In this document: positions 45,506-55,754 of the stretch, in pieces
Layout of the letters: the number at the start of each line of letters is the position of its first letter
How positions within the stretch are numbered: the first letter of the stretch is position 1
Origin: SCTD01 sp963781675
GTDB taxonomy: Bacteria > Actinomycetota > Actinomycetes > Mycobacteriales > SCTD01
Direction: 5' to 3'
Assembly: GCA_963781675.1 (NCBI GenBank)
Contig: CAWAGF010000007.1
Coordinates: 142,782-206,781 of the forward strand
Length of the DNA: 64,000 bases
Made by a program: the position numbers and the translations under genes
Notes under the pieces: generated by a model
What the model was told of the DNA's origin: nothing
What the model saw: the letters and a program-made list of their open reading frames with translations, nothing else
Databases searched by the model: none

Positions 45506-46608
45506 GCCGCCTGCTCGCCGTCGCGAACGAGTCGCCCTGGCCGGTCCACAACGGTGGGCGCGCACGGATGGCCGGCCTGCTGGGAGCCCTCGCTGCGGAC
45601 CACGACGTGCTTGTGGCCGCGGCTGGTGCAGGCCCGCGGGAGCCCGGCCCGCTGCCCGTCGTCCCGCTGCCCGGAGCCGGCCGCAGCCGTGCGGCAGCGG
45701 TGCTGGGGCCGCACCCGCGGCTGGGCGCGGGTCTGATCGGCGCCGCGGCCGTCGAGCGGATCGTGGAGCTGCGGGCCGAGCACCGTCCGGACGCTGTGCT
45801 GGTGACGCACTCGTACCTGCTGCCGATGCTGCCCGACCTCGGCGTCCCGCTCGTGCTCGACCTGCCGAACCTCGAGGTGGCGCGCAGCAGGTCGGCGGTC
45901 CGCGCCGGCCCTGCAGGGCGCCGGGCGGTGGCGGTCCTCGAGCACCTCAAGGCGCGGCGCTGGGAGCCGGCCGCGGTGCGCCGCGCCGACCTGTGCCTCG
46001 CCGTGGACGAGCGGGACGCCCGGACGGCGCGCGGCTGGGGAGCCCGGGACGTGCTGGTCGTGCCCAACGCCTCGGATGCGACGGCGCTCCCGCCGTCGCC
46101 GGACGACGGAGTCGTGCTGGCCGTCGCCGACTGGCGCTACGACGACAACCGCCGGGCGCTCGGTCCGCTCCTGGAGCGGGTCTGGCCCGCGGTGCGCCGC
46201 GCGCTGCCGGACGCCCGGCTGCTGCTGGTCGGGCGCGGCGCCCCGTCGACGCTGCCGCCAGGTGCTGCTGCAGCCGGTTTCGTCGACGACCTCGCCGACT
46301 GCTACTCGGGCGCCTCCGTCGTGCTCGCGCCGGCCACGTCGGGCGGGGGCACCCAGGTGAAGGTGGCGGAGGCCGTCGCGCACGCCCGGGTGGTCGTGTG
46401 CCCTCCCTACGGCGGCGCGTCGGTCCCGGCGCACGCCCGCGAGGCGTGCGTCGTCACGGACGACCTGCCCGGTGCCCTGGTGCGGCTGCTGAGCGACCAC
46501 GACGACCGTCACCGGCGCGAGCGCCTGCTCCAGCGGGGTGGCTCGTCCTGGGCGGCCGCGGCCGCGCCGCTGGGGCACTGGCTCGCGCAGGCGGTCAGCC
46601 GTGCCTGA
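45502..46608 (+). CDS. Glycosyltransferase family 4, intact
   Basis: The protein has 368 residues with a GT-B fold. The N-terminus is LLAVANESPWPVHNGGRARMAGLL, then VLVTHSYLLPMLPDL and VLVVPNASD; the donor side is LLLVGRGAPSTLPPGA, CYSGASVVLAPATSGGGTQVKVAEAVAH. The pattern is that of GT4 retaining transferases in exopolysaccharide loci. The sugar is not predictable. It is followed by a convergent gene, so the plus-strand run pauses here. Confidence 0.85.
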   Translation: MSRLLAVANESPWPVHNGGRARMAGLLGALAADHDVLVAAAGAGPREPGPLPVVPLPGAGRSRAAAVLGPHPRLGAGLIGAAAVERIVELRAEHRPDAVLVTHSYLLPMLPDLGVPLVLDLPNLEVARSRSAVRAGPAGRRAVAVLEHLKARRWEPAAVRRADLCLAVDERDARTARGWGARDVLVVPNASDATALPPSPDDGVVLAVADWRYDDNRRALGPLLERVWPAVRRALPDARLLLVGRGAPSTLPPGAAAAGFVDDLADCYSGASVVLAPATSGGGTQVKVAEAVAHARVVVCPPYGGASVPAHAREACVVTDDLPGALVRLLSDHDDRHRRERLLQRGGSSWAAAAAPLGHWLAQAVSRA

Positions 46609-47494
46609 GCTCGTGGACGACAGCCCTGGGCTGCCGCAGCAGCGGCCCTCGCGTCGGCCGGGTCCAGCCGGCCCGTCCAGGCGCGCAGGGCCCAGGACGC
46701 CCGTGCGGCGAGGACCCACGTCCGCGCTGCGGTCTGCCCCTGCGCGCGACGCCAGGTAGCGCACGCACGAGGCCACCAGGTGCGGCCTGCCCGCGAAGGG
46801 GAGCACCGCCCTGGAGACCCCGACGGCGTGCTCCACCCGCGCCTCGGCGCACAGGTGCACCTGCCAGCCGGCGGGCCGAAGCCGGCGCGCGAGGTCCATC
46901 TCCTCGAAGTAGAGGAAGTACGCCGGGTCGAAGCCGCCCACGTCGTCCAGCGCCGCGCGGCGGACGAGGAAGCAGGCGCCCTCGACGTAGCCGACCTGGC
47001 CGCTGACAGCGTGCTGCGGGGGCAGCCGGCGCGGCCGGCCGAGCCGGCTGAGCGGCGCCGGCAGCAGCGGTCGCAGCTCGCTGCGCAGCGTGGCGAGGTC
47101 CCCGGCCGAGTAGCTCGGCTGCCCTTCGGTGTAGACGCGCGGGCCCACGACGGCGCACGTCGGGTGGCGGTCCAGCCAGGCCACCAGCAGCCGCAGGTCG
47201 TCGGCGGCGAGCACGGCGTCCGGGTTGAGGAACAGCACGCAGCGCGGCGGCCGGGGGCAGCTCCGGCACGCCCCGGTTGCACCCGGCGCCGAAGCCGAGG
47301 TTCGCCTGCCGCACCACCTGGACGCCGGGGAGCGCCAGAATCTCCACGACCTCCGCGGTGCCGTCCGGGGAGGCGTTGTCGACGACACGACGGTCGCGGC
47401 GAGCTCACGCAGCGGCAGGGCTGCCAGCGTCTGCCCGACGGTGGCCGGCCGACGCGTACGTCACCACCACGACGCCGACGTCCGCGAGCTGCAC
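46595..47494 (-). CDS. Glycosyltransferase family 2 (rhamnosyltransferase-like), frame breaks at both ends
   Basis: The GT-A signatures are GVVVVTYAS, VDNASPDGTAE, QANLGFGAGCNRGV, LFLNPDAVLAADDL (DxD-like), GYVEGACFLVRRAALDDVGGFDPAYFLYFEEMDLARRL. Inverting rhamnosyltransferases have this layout. The GTG at 47494 has a TACGCT box 7 nt upstream (47507-47502), so it is leaderless. Breaks near 47430, 47380, 47260 and 46690 need repair and the 3' end is approximate. It is the only minus-strand gene in this part of the locus. Confidence 0.8.
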
Positions 47495-47539
47495 GCTGCG
47501 CAGCGTAGGCAGCGCAGACGGACGCCCTTGCACATCACG

Positions 47540-48613
47540 GTGACTGTCCTCCTGGGCACCCGCTTCGCCGAGCTGGAGCACCACGGGACGCGCTGGCGGG
47601 CGCGTCCTGCGGCGCTGGGCGGAGCACCGGCGCGTGCGCGGCCTGACGGTGGTCGACTTCCCGCTCTTCCGACCGGCGCCGCCCGGCGTCGTGCGAGCAG
47701 CCCTCCTGGTTGGCCGGCGTGCGCTGCCTGCAGGCTGACGCGTGCCTGGCCGGAACGCCGGGGGCGCCGGTGACGGCGTCGGCCTGGCGGCCGCCGCCCG
47801 CGCGCTCGGCGGCTCGCTGGGATCGGCCGGGCAGCACGTCGGTCGTCGACGGCGACACCGCTGTGGGCGCCCGCGTGCCAGCCCTGCCCGCGCGGAGCGG
47901 CGCTGCTTCGACGCGGTGGACGACTGGCGCGCCCTGCCGGTCGATGGCAGCACGTCAGTCGCCGGGTGGAGGACGGGCTACCGCGCCTGCCGCGCTTCGA
48001 CGTGGTCACGGCCGTCTCGCAGACCCTGGCCGATCGCCTCTCGAAGCACGACCCGGGTGCAGGCACGGCCCGTGCCCAACGGCGTGGACCTCGGCCGCTA
48101 CACCGTTCGACGGCGCCCGCTCCGGCCGGCCTGCCCGAGGGGCCGTTCGCGGTCTACGTCGGCCAGGTCGCAGCAGCGGGTCGACCTCGACCTGCTGGCG
48201 GCGGCTGCCGGCCGCGTCCCGGTCGTGGTCGCCGGCGGGGCGACGCGCTGCCGCCGCGGACGCGCTGCGCGGATGCCGCTGACCTGGCTCGGCCCGGTCG
48301 ACGTGGAGCTGGTGCCGGGCCTGCTCCAGCGCGCGCCCGGGTCGGGCTGCTCCCGCACACCGTGGACCGGCTGACCACGAGCATGGACCCGATGAAGCTG
48401 CTGGAGTACCTCGCCGCCGGCCTGCCGGTGGTGGCCACTGACCTGCCGGGCGTGCGAGTGTCGCCGCGCGTGCACGTGCCGCGGACTTCGCCGACAGGCG
48501 GACGCGCTGCTCCGGCAAGCCGCGCGGCGGGCGGCCCGACGAGGCGGTGCTGACCAGCGGACTGGAACGTGGTGGCGGACCGGCTGCTGAGCCTCTACGC
48601 AGGTGCCGCGTGA
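47540..48613 (+). CDS. Glycosyltransferase (GT4/GT1-like), heavily frame-broken
   Basis: Fragments in three frames line up as one protein: VTVLLGTRFAELEHHGTRW, GVVRAALL-like segment, FDAVDDWRALP, RFDVVTAVSQTLADRL, VPNGVDLGRYT, GLPEGPFAVYVG, ARVGLLPHTVDRLTTSMDPMKLLEYLAAGLPVVATDLPGVR, and a C-terminal LLSLYAGAA. The KLLEYLAAGLPVV segment is the nucleotide-sugar E-x7-E type motif. It ends at the TGA 48611-48613, overlapping the ABC permease start. I count at least eight one-base breaks. Confidence 0.75.
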
Positions 48614-49371
48614 GCGACGTCATCGAGCGGCTGGCCCTCGTCCAGGCCCTGTCGCTGAAGAACTTCCAGGTGCGCTACAAGCGCGCCACCCTCGGCGTCG
48701 TGTGGGCCGTCGTGCAGCCCACCTTCCAGGCCGCGGTGCTGGCCCTGGTGTTCACGAAGGTCTTCGACGTCGGCGGGATCGAGCACTACGCGGCCTACGT
48801 CGTCTGCGGGATCCTGCCCTGGTCGTTCTTCACCCAGTCGCTGCTGGCCTCCACCACCGCCATCTCCGACAACGGGTCCCTGGTGCGCAAGGTCGCCGTG
48901 CCGCTGGTGGTGTTCCCCGCGGCCGCCGTGGGTGGCATCGCCGTGGCCTTCTCGGCGTCGCTGGTCGTCCTGCTCGTGACCTCGTTGCTGGCCGGGACGG
49001 CCGGCCCGGCGCTCCTGCTGCTCCCGCTCGCCGTGCTCGTGGAGCTCGCGCTGATCCTCGCGCTGGGGCTCATGACGGCGGCCTTCCACCCCGCCTTCCG
49101 CGACATCCGCTACGTCATCGAGTCCCTGCTGCTGGTCGGGCTCTACGCCTCCCCGATCCTGTACGACGCCTCCAAGGTGCCGGCGGCCGCCCGGCCCTAC
49201 CTCGACCTCAACCCGATGACCGGCGTGCTGTCGCTGTACCGCACGGCCGTGCTGGACCGCCCCCTGGACGGCCGGGCCGTCGCCCTCACCGTCGTCGGGT
49301 CAGTCCTGCTGCTCGGCCTGTCGTGGGTGGTCTTCCGGCGGCGCTCCGGCGAGTTCGCGGACCTGGTGTGA
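48610..49371 (+). CDS. ABC-2 polysaccharide export permease (Wzm/TagG-like)
   Basis: The protein has 253 residues and six membrane helices. The N-terminus LVQALSLKNFQVRYKRATLGVVWAVVQPTFQ is typical of this family, with a FTKVFDVGG segment and a C-terminal FRRRSGEFADLV. It moves undecaprenyl-linked polysaccharide across the membrane together with the Wzt-like ATPase at 51.6 kb. The gene is clean. Its GTG overlaps the upstream stop and its stop overlaps the next start. Confidence 0.9.
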   Translation: MSDVIERLALVQALSLKNFQVRYKRATLGVVWAVVQPTFQAAVLALVFTKVFDVGGIEHYAAYVVCGILPWSFFTQSLLASTTAISDNGSLVRKVAVPLVVFPAAAVGGIAVAFSASLVVLLVTSLLAGTAGPALLLLPLAVLVELALILALGLMTAAFHPAFRDIRYVIESLLLVGLYASPILYDASKVPAAARPYLDLNPMTGVLSLYRTAVLDRPLDGRAVALTVVGSVLLLGLSWVVFRRRSGEFADLV

Positions 49372-50733
49372 CCGCCGTCCAGGAGCGGGTCGCCCGCACT
49401 GCGCTGACGGCCCTCGCGCCGGCCGGCGTGCTCGTCGTCGCACTCGGCCTGCTGCCGTTGCCCGCTGCGCTCGTCACGGCTGGCCTGCTCGGCGGGCTCG
49501 CGGCCCTGCTGGCCTGGCGGCGTCCGGTGCCGGCCCTCCTGGTGACCACCGCCGTCGCCGCGCTCGTGCCCTTCTACGACGGCCGCTACCTCGTCGGTGC
49601 CGTGGGCCTGTCCCCCCTTGCGGCGTGCTGCCTCGTGCTGCTGCCGGCCGCTGCTGCAGCGCGCAGCGGCGTCCGAGCTGGAGCGGCTCGACCTCGCCGT
49701 GGCGCGCCTGGTGCTGCTGCGCTGCGTGAGTGCGCTCGTCAACGCCCAGGGTCCGTTGGGCGCGACCTTGAACGTCCTGCTCACGACGGCGCTGCCGTAC
49801 GCCGTCTTCCGGTTGCTCACCCTGGACGGGGACGTGCCGCGCCGGCTGGCCGTCGTCGTGGTCGCCGTCGCGGTCCCGCTCTCCTTCGTCGGGCTGTACG
49901 AGCGCAGCGGCGGCGCCAACCCGTTCTTCACGCTGGTCCGCCCCGAGCTCGAGGCCGCGCAGTGGGCCCGGCCCGAGCTGCGGGCAAGCGGGGTGCGCGC
50001 CGAGGCGAGCTTCGGCCACCCCATCGCGTTCGGCATGTTCCTCGCCCTCGCTCTGGTGCTGGCCGTGGCGCTGACCGTCACCCTCGAGGGCCTGCTCCTC
50101 CGGGCCGCCCTGCTGGCCGCCTGCGGCGTGATCCTGCTCGGGCTCACGGCGACCCTGAGCCGCGGACCGCTGCTGATGGCAGGCCTGGGCATCGGCTGCT
50201 GGCTGCTGCTGCACGTCTTCCACGTCGACGCGCTGCGGGTAGCCGCAGCCGCGGCGGTCATCGGCATCGTCGCCGTCACGACGCCGGTGCTCGGGACGCT
50301 CGAGGCGCTGCAGCGGAGCAGCACCGGCGACAGCGCCGAGGCGCGCAGCGCGCAGTACCGGCTGCAGGTCCTCGAGGTGGCACAGGACCCCGAGCAGTTC
50401 TCGCTGCTGGGCCTTCCCGCGGAAGGCGGGTCGGTCACCGAGGCGGTCGCACGGCGTACAGGGCTGAAGTCCATCGACAGCGAGCTGCGCCGTCGTCCAC
50501 CTGACCTCGGGGGCGCTGGCGCTCGGCGCTCTGCTCGTCAGTCGGGCTCCTGGTCCTCCGGACCGCGCTGCGGCCCGGCCTGCCCCTGGTCGAGAGCGCC
50601 TGGGCGGTCGGGCTGGCGGCTGCCTTCCTGAACCTGACGACGGTCGCGCTGCTGACGCAGTACGAGGAGCTGTTCTGGGCCACGACGGCTCTCGTGGCCG
50701 GCCTCGCGCAGCGCTCCCGGGCGGCGGGCGTGA
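49368..50733 (+). CDS. O-antigen ligase/polymerase-like membrane protein, two frame breaks
   Basis: It has about 10 hydrophobic helices: LVVALGLLPLPAALVTAGLL at the N-terminus, VVVVAVAVPLSFVGLYERS, a HPIAFGMFLALALVLAVAL helix, and GLTATLSRGPLLMAGLG with the SRG seen in Wzy_C proteins. Frame breaks near 49650 and 50490 divide it; after the second, homology continues as a final membrane segment (LVESAWAVGLAAAFLNLTTVALL). It probably polymerises or ligates the glycan. The coupling overlap is GTGA on both sides. Confidence 0.75.
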
Positions 50734-51616
50734 GCTCCGCAGGTGGGCGATCGTCATCCCGGCCTACCGGGAGACGAGCGCCCTGGCCGCGCTGCTGTCC
50801 TCGCTCTGGCGCCTGGACCACCCGCGCGAGGCGCTCGCACGTGGTCGTCGCCGTCGACGGCGCCTAGCCCGCGACGGTCGAGGGCGCCGAACGGCACGGC
50901 GCGAACGGTCGTCCCGCTGGCCGGTCAACGGCGGCTCCTACACCGCGCGCAACGCCGCAATCGAGGCCCTGCCCGCCGGCCGTCGACGCCGTGCTGTTCA
51001 CCGACGCCGACTGCGTGGTGACGCCGGGCTGGGTCGCCGCGCACCTGCGCGCGCTGGCAGACGGCCGACCTCAGCGGCGGCGGCGTCCGCTTCACCTTCC
51101 GCGGCGCCCGGCCCACCGCCGCGGAGTGGGTCGACTCCTGCCGCCACCTCAAGCAGGAGGCGTACGTCGCGCACGACGGGTACGCCGCGACCTGCAACCT
51201 CGCGCGTCCGCCGCGGGTCCTGGAGCGCGCACCGCTTCGACGGGCGGCTGCGCACCGGCGGCGACGCGGAGTTCTGCCGCCGGGTCGTCGGCCGCCGGCT
51301 GCCGCGCTCGTGTACACGCCGGACGCCCTCGTCGAGCACCCCGCGCGCGAACGTGCGCGAGCTCGGTGGTCAAGGTCCGGCGCATCTCGGGCGGCGTGCC
51401 CGGCCAGGCCGAGCGCATGGCGCGACCGGCAGCCGCCGTAGACGCCGGCTGACGCTGGGCATCTGGCGGCGCGCGCGCGGCGCGGGCCACGAGGTGCCGC
51501 TCGTGGCTCTGGGGGGCACGGGCGTCCGTGCTCGACTGGCTGTGCACCCTCGAGATCGCTCGTGCGGTGCACCGCGGTGCAGCCAGCGCCCAGCGCCGAG
51601 AGGGGGCAGCACGTGA
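50730..51616 (+). CDS. Glycosyltransferase family 2 with C-terminal hydrophobic tail, frame-broken
   Basis: The GT-A motifs are WAIVIPAYRETSALAALLSSL, VVAVDGA, NGGSYTARNAAIEALP, AVLFTDADCVVTPGWV (DxD), FDGRLRTGGDAEFCRRV and VEHPARERV. The tail LTLGIWRRARGAGHEVPLVAL is followed by a likely membrane-associated stretch. Breaks occur near 50745, 50835, 50930, 50985, 51060, 51235, 51345 and 51520, mostly one-base insertions. The product would be about 290 residues. Confidence 0.75.
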
Positions 51617-52803
51617 GCGACGCCCTGCTCGAGGCGGTGGGCGTCAGCAAGCGCTACCGGGTACGTACCGAGCGGTCGCTGGCGCTCGGCCTCACGCGCC
51701 GGGCACCGGCCCCGGGACGTACTGGGCCCTGCGCGAGCTCGACCTCGAGGTGCCGCCGGCGAGGTCGTCGCCGTCATCGGCCGCAACGGCGCCGGCAAGT
51801 CGACGCTGCTCAAGCTCGCGGCGGGGGTCGACGACCCCGACGACGGGCGACCTTGCGACGGCCGCGCCGCATGGCGCCGCTCATCGAGGTGGGGGCCGGC
51901 TTCCACCCCGAGCTGACCGGCCGCGAGAACGTCGAGCGTCAACGCCCGCCTGCTCGGCATGGGCGACCACGAGATCGCGCACGCGGCTTCGACGACATCG
52001 TCGACTTCGCCGAGCTGCGCGCACGTCGATCGACCAGCCGGTGCGGCAGTACTCCTCAGCGGCATGTTCATGCGGCTCGGATTCGCGGTGGCCATCCACA
52101 CCCAGCCCGAGCTGCTGGTCGTCGACGAGGTGCTCGCCGTCGGCGACCTGCCCTTCCAGGTGCGGTGCCTGGACCGCATCCGGGAGATGCGCGCCAGGGC
52201 GTCGGGGTCCTGTTCGTCAGCCACAACCTCACCGCCGTGCTGAGCCTGGCCGACCGCGCGCTGCTGCTCGACAAGGGCCGGCTGCGACACCCAGGGCGAC
52301 GTGTCCGAGGTGGTCGGCGGCGCTACCACGCGATGCTCGCGCAGGGCGACGGCGCGGGCCAGATCGGCGACGACGCCGGTGCCACCGGCGAGCTCGCCCT
52401 CCGCTCGGTCCGGGTGCTGGACGAGGACGGCGGCGAGGTCCCGCTGTGGGAGCCGGGTCAGGCGTGCGTGATCGAGGTGACGGTCGAGGCCGTCAAGGAC
52501 GTCGCGGAGGGGATCATCGGCTTCCGCGTCGTCAAGGAGGGCGCCGGCATGGTGGCCGCCTGGCGGCACGACGACGGGCCGTACGTACCGGCGATGCGGG
52601 CCGGGGAGCGCGCCGTGGTCCGGTCGCGGGTACGGATGAACCTCACGCAGGGCGGCTACACCCTGGACGTCGCCGTGGTGCCCCGGGAGTGGGACCGGCT
52701 GATGCTGACCCAGCACGCCGCAGCGCACTTCGGCGTCGCAGACCGGCCGGGCTCCGCCGGGATCGCCGACCTCACGCCCTCGCTCGAGGTCGACCGGGCT
52801 TGA
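51613..52803 (+). CDS. ABC exporter ATPase with C-terminal carbohydrate-binding-type domain (Wzt-like)
   Basis: The nucleotide-binding domain has Walker A GRNGAGKSTLLKLAAG, a signature region QYSSGMFMRLGFAVAIHT and Walker B ELLVVDEVLAVGD, H-loop FVSHNLTAV. From about 52340 a clean C-terminal domain of some 150 residues (VRVLDEDGGEVPLWEPGQ to the end) resembles the Wzt C-terminal domain that recognises the finished polymer. This suggests export after chain completion. Breaks near 51710, 51760, 51850, 51940, 51990, 52060, 52200 and 52290 affect only the first part. Confidence 0.85.
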   Translation: MSDALLEAVGVSKRYRVRTERSLALGLTRRAPAPGRTGPCASSTSRCRRRGRRRHRPQRRRQVDAAQARGGGRRPRRRATLRRPRRMAPLIEVGAGFHPELTGRENVERQRPPARHGRPRDRARGFDDIVDFAELRARRSTSRCGSTPQRHVHAARIRGGHPHPARAAGRRRGARRRRPALPGAVPGPHPGDARQGVGVLFVSHNLTAVLSLADRALLLDKGRLRHPGRRVRGGRRRYHAMLAQGDGAGQIGDDAGATGELALRSVRVLDEDGGEVPLWEPGQACVIEVTVEAVKDVAEGIIGFRVVKEGAGMVAAWRHDDGPYVPAMRAGERAVVRSRVRMNLTQGGYTLDVAVVPREWDRLMLTQHAAAHFGVADRPGSAGIADLTPSLEVDRA

Positions 52804-54042
52804 TCGCGTACGTGCTGTCGCGCTGGGTGCAGCCTTCGCAGACCTTCGTCACCAACGAGGTTGCCGAGCTGCGGCGACAGGGCGCCGAGGTGCTGGTCGT
52901 GTCCATCGAGCACGGCCAGCAGCCTGCTCCGGACGATGCCGTGTTCGTCGCAGACCTGCCGCACGGCGTCCGCACCCTCGCCGTGCGCCCACCTCTGGCC
53001 GCGCTGGCCGCCGGCCCTGGGGCTACCTGCGCTTCCTGCTCGCCGTGCGCGCCGCTGGCGTCGGAGATGGGGACCGGTCGCGACCACGTGCCGTGGAAGC
53101 GGCTGCCGCTGGTGGCGGCCGACGCTGCGGCGAGCGAGGTGCCGACCGCGCTGCACGCGCACTTCGCGTGGTCCGGCGCCGCGGCCGCGCTGCTGCTGTC
53201 GCGCCTGACCGGCCTGCCCTGGTCGATGACGCTGCACGCCAACGACATCTTCAGCCAGCAGCGGAACCTCGAGCTCAAGCTGCGGCAGGCCGACCGTGCT
53301 CGTGACGGTGTGCGACTACAACCTGCGCTGGATGCGGGAGCACCTCGCGCTGACGCGGCCGGTCGACCTGGTGGTCTGCGGCGTGCGAGCTGCCGGCGGA
53401 GCCGATGGCCGGTGCTGGCGGAGGCCGACGTCGTGGCCGTCGGCCGGCTGGTGGAGAAGAAGGGCTTCGACACGCTGCTGCGTGCGGCCGCCGTGCTGCG
53501 CCGGACGCGTCCGGGGCTGCGCATCGACGTCGTCGGCGAGGGACGGGAGCGCGAGCGCCTCGAGGCGATGGTCCAGGAGCTCGGGCTCGGCGACCACGTA
53601 CGGCTGCTCGGCCCGCGGTCGCACGAGGAGTCGCTCGCGCGCATGGCCGGCGCCCGGGTGTTCTGCCTCCCGGCCCGGGTAGCCGCGGACGGCGACCGGG
53701 ACTCGATGCCGGTCGTCATCAAGGAGGCCATGGCACGACGGGTGCCCGTGGTGGCCAGCGACCAGGTCGCGATCCCGGAGATGCTCGGCGACGGCTGCGG
53801 GCTGATGGTGCCGCCGGACGACCCGCAGGCGCTGGCCGACGCCCTCGGGCACGTGCTCGACCGGCCCGAGGAGTCCGCCGCGCGCGCCGCTGCCGCTCGG
53901 CGAGCGGGTGCAGGAGCGCTTCTCCCTGACCGAGGAGACCGCCCGTCTGCGCCGCCTCCTCGTGCCGGTCAGGTCCGGCGGATCCAGAGGCCGCCTGGCC
54001 GCTGACGTGCCGCCCCAGGCAGGTGCTCCTCCACGAGGCTAA
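52800..54042 (+). CDS. Glycosyltransferase family 4, frame-broken
   Basis: It starts at a TTG that overlaps the previous stop (TTGA): IAYVLSRWVQPSQTFVTNEV. Then come LHAHFAWSGAAAALLLS, WSMTLHANDIFSQQ, VDLVVCGVELP-like, VAVGRLVEKKGFDTLLRA, VRLLGPRSHEESLARM and DSMPVVIKEAMARRVPVVAS, a complete GT-B retaining transferase. Breaks near 53025, 53295, 53395 and 53900. The stop TAA (54040-54042) overlaps the convergent gene by a few bases. Confidence 0.8.
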
Positions 54043-55700
54043 GCCCGGGGCCGGCGCGCGGGGCGCGGCTTGGCCGGCTGTCCGACGACCAGCACCCCCG
54101 GCGGGACGTCGCGGGTCACGACGCTGCCGGCACCGACGACCGAGCGGGCGCCGACGTCGACCCCGGCCGTCACCACGGCGTTGGCTCCGATGAAGGCCCC
54201 GGGCCCCACGCGCACCGGACGGTGCACCACAGGCAGGTCGAAGATGGGCAGGGGGGTGAACAGGACGTGCTCGGTGTCGAGCACGGTGGCTCCCTCGGCG
54301 GCCGAGCTGCCGAAGCCCCAGCACATCTCGCCGTCGGCGTGGACGTTCACGCCCCTGCTGATGATGCAGCGGCCCTCCAGCAGCAGCCGCCCCTTGACGG
54401 TCAGGCAGGCGCCGTACCGCACCTGCGCGCCCGGTCCGACGGAGAGCTCTCCGCCCCAGAGCCGCAGCACGACACCGGACTGCACGACCGAGCGCGGCCC
54501 CAGCCGCAGGATGCCGGCGCCCCCGCGCCGCAGCTCGACGCGCACGTCGCGGGCGACGTCGGCGGAGCGGTCGACCTCGAGGACGACGGTCGACCGGGAC
54601 AGCCACGCGTCACGGCGCACCCGCCGCAGGAACTGCCGCCGGCGCCTCCGTCGACGTGCGGCGTGCAGCCACGACCAGCCCGCCTGGTAGCAGGAGAGGG
54701 CGGTCCGGCGCAGCCGGACGGCGAGCGGCGGGAACGTCGTCAGCCACGGCGCGGCGCCGCCCGGCAGCCCGAGCCCGCCCAGCGTGCCCCTCGCGTGCTG
54801 CCGGGCGCGGGACCGGTTGCGACCGCGCAGCGAGAGCACCACCGCCGTGACGGCGTCGAGCAGGAGCAGCAGCCACAGCGCGACCCGCCGGCGCAACGGC
54901 CACCACCTGCGGGCCCACACCCGCATCGACGCGACGAACTCGGCCCGCTTGCGCGCCGAGACCAGCCGCTGCAGGGAGGTGCTGTAGCCGTGCACGGCGG
55001 TCGCCTCCGGCACGACCTGCACGCGGTAGGACTTCGCGCGCAGCCGGTCGTAGAGGTCGCCGTCGTTGAAGAACAGGGGGAGCTCGGGCGACATCACCTC
55101 GCCGCGCACGAGTGCCTGCCAGAGCAGGACGCACGCCGCCGCCGGGCAGTCCACCTCGAGCACCGCTGTCGGCCCGCCCGCGTCGAAGTCCTCCCCGTAG
55201 CGGCGCTCGCGGCGGCCGGCGTCGTCACGGAAGCGGCGGTCCCAGCGGCGGCCACCCTCGGTCAGGTCCCACAGGGCCGAGCCGAGCGTGAGGTCCCGGC
55301 GGCAGAAGGCCTGCGGCCGGCCGTCGGGGTAGCGCAGCAGCGCCGAGGCCGCCCCTGCGCCCGGGGTCGTGTCGAGGTGGTCGGCCAGCACCTGCACGCA
55401 GCCGGGGTCGAGGACGCAGTCCGGGTTCAGCAGCAGCAGCAGCTCCCCCTGGGCGGCGGCTGCCGCCGTGTTCGTCGCTGCGGCGTAGCCCGTGTTGACC
55501 TGCTGCTCCAGCAGGACGATGCGGTCGCCGTAGCCGCGCAGCACCTCCGCAGTGCCGTCCGGCGACGCGTTGTCGACCACGACGACCTCGAGACCACCCG
55601 CCACCTGCTGGGCGAGCACAGCGTCGAGGCACTCCGCGATCTCGTCCTGGTGGCCGTAGGTGATGACGACGGCGCTCACCCGCGGCGCCGCCTTGACCAC
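54039..55700 (-). CDS. Fusion protein: GT2 glycosyltransferase plus hexapeptide-repeat acyltransferase
   Basis: One clean frame of 553 residues from a GTG at 55700. Residues 1-300 are a GT-A domain (VVITYGHQDEIAECLDAVL, VVDNASPDGTAE, LLLLNPDCVLDPG, ELPLFFNDGDLYDRL). A membrane helix (VALWLLLLLDAVTAVVLSL) and a basic stretch (ARRRRRRR) follow. Residues 390-553 form a left-handed beta helix with isoleucine-patch repeats and the end VVTRDVPPGVLVVGQPAK typical of sugar O-acetyltransferases. The fusion suggests that one protein adds a sugar and acetylates the same or a neighbouring residue. It is divergent from the Wzz-kinase gene. Confidence 0.83.
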   Translation of the reverse strand: MVKAAPRVSAVVITYGHQDEIAECLDAVLAQQVAGGLEVVVVDNASPDGTAEVLRGYGDRIVLLEQQVNTGYAAATNTAAAAAQGELLLLLNPDCVLDPGCVQVLADHLDTTPGAGAASALLRYPDGRPQAFCRRDLTLGSALWDLTEGGRRWDRRFRDDAGRRERRYGEDFDAGGPTAVLEVDCPAAACVLLWQALVRGEVMSPELPLFFNDGDLYDRLRAKSYRVQVVPEATAVHGYSTSLQRLVSARKRAEFVASMRVWARRWWPLRRRVALWLLLLLDAVTAVVLSLRGRNRSRARQHARGTLGGLGLPGGAAPWLTTFPPLAVRLRRTALSCYQAGWSWLHAARRRRRRRQFLRRVRRDAWLSRSTVVLEVDRSADVARDVRVELRRGGAGILRLGPRSVVQSGVVLRLWGGELSVGPGAQVRYGACLTVKGRLLLEGRCIISRGVNVHADGEMCWGFGSSAAEGATVLDTEHVLFTPLPIFDLPVVHRPVRVGPGAFIGANAVVTAGVDVGARSVVGAGSVVTRDVPPGVLVVGQPAKPRPARRPRA

Positions 55701-55742
55701 GGGACCCCCTGTCGCTGCGCTCGGTCTTGGTGGTGCGGAGGA

Positions 55743-55748
55743 TAGGTT
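55743..55748 (+). promoter_or_regulatory. -10 box of the Wzz/BY-kinase gene
   Basis: TAGGTT lies 6 nt before the GTG at 55755, giving a leaderless start. No clear -35 at 17 nt. Confidence 0.5.
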
Positions 55749-55754
55749 GCCGTC

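Noticed and set aside
31100..54000. Calling the frame-broken genes true pseudogenes
   Set aside because: Breaks are single bases, homology continues across them, unrelated neighbouring genes are equally affected, and clean genes lie between. Sequence error is simpler.
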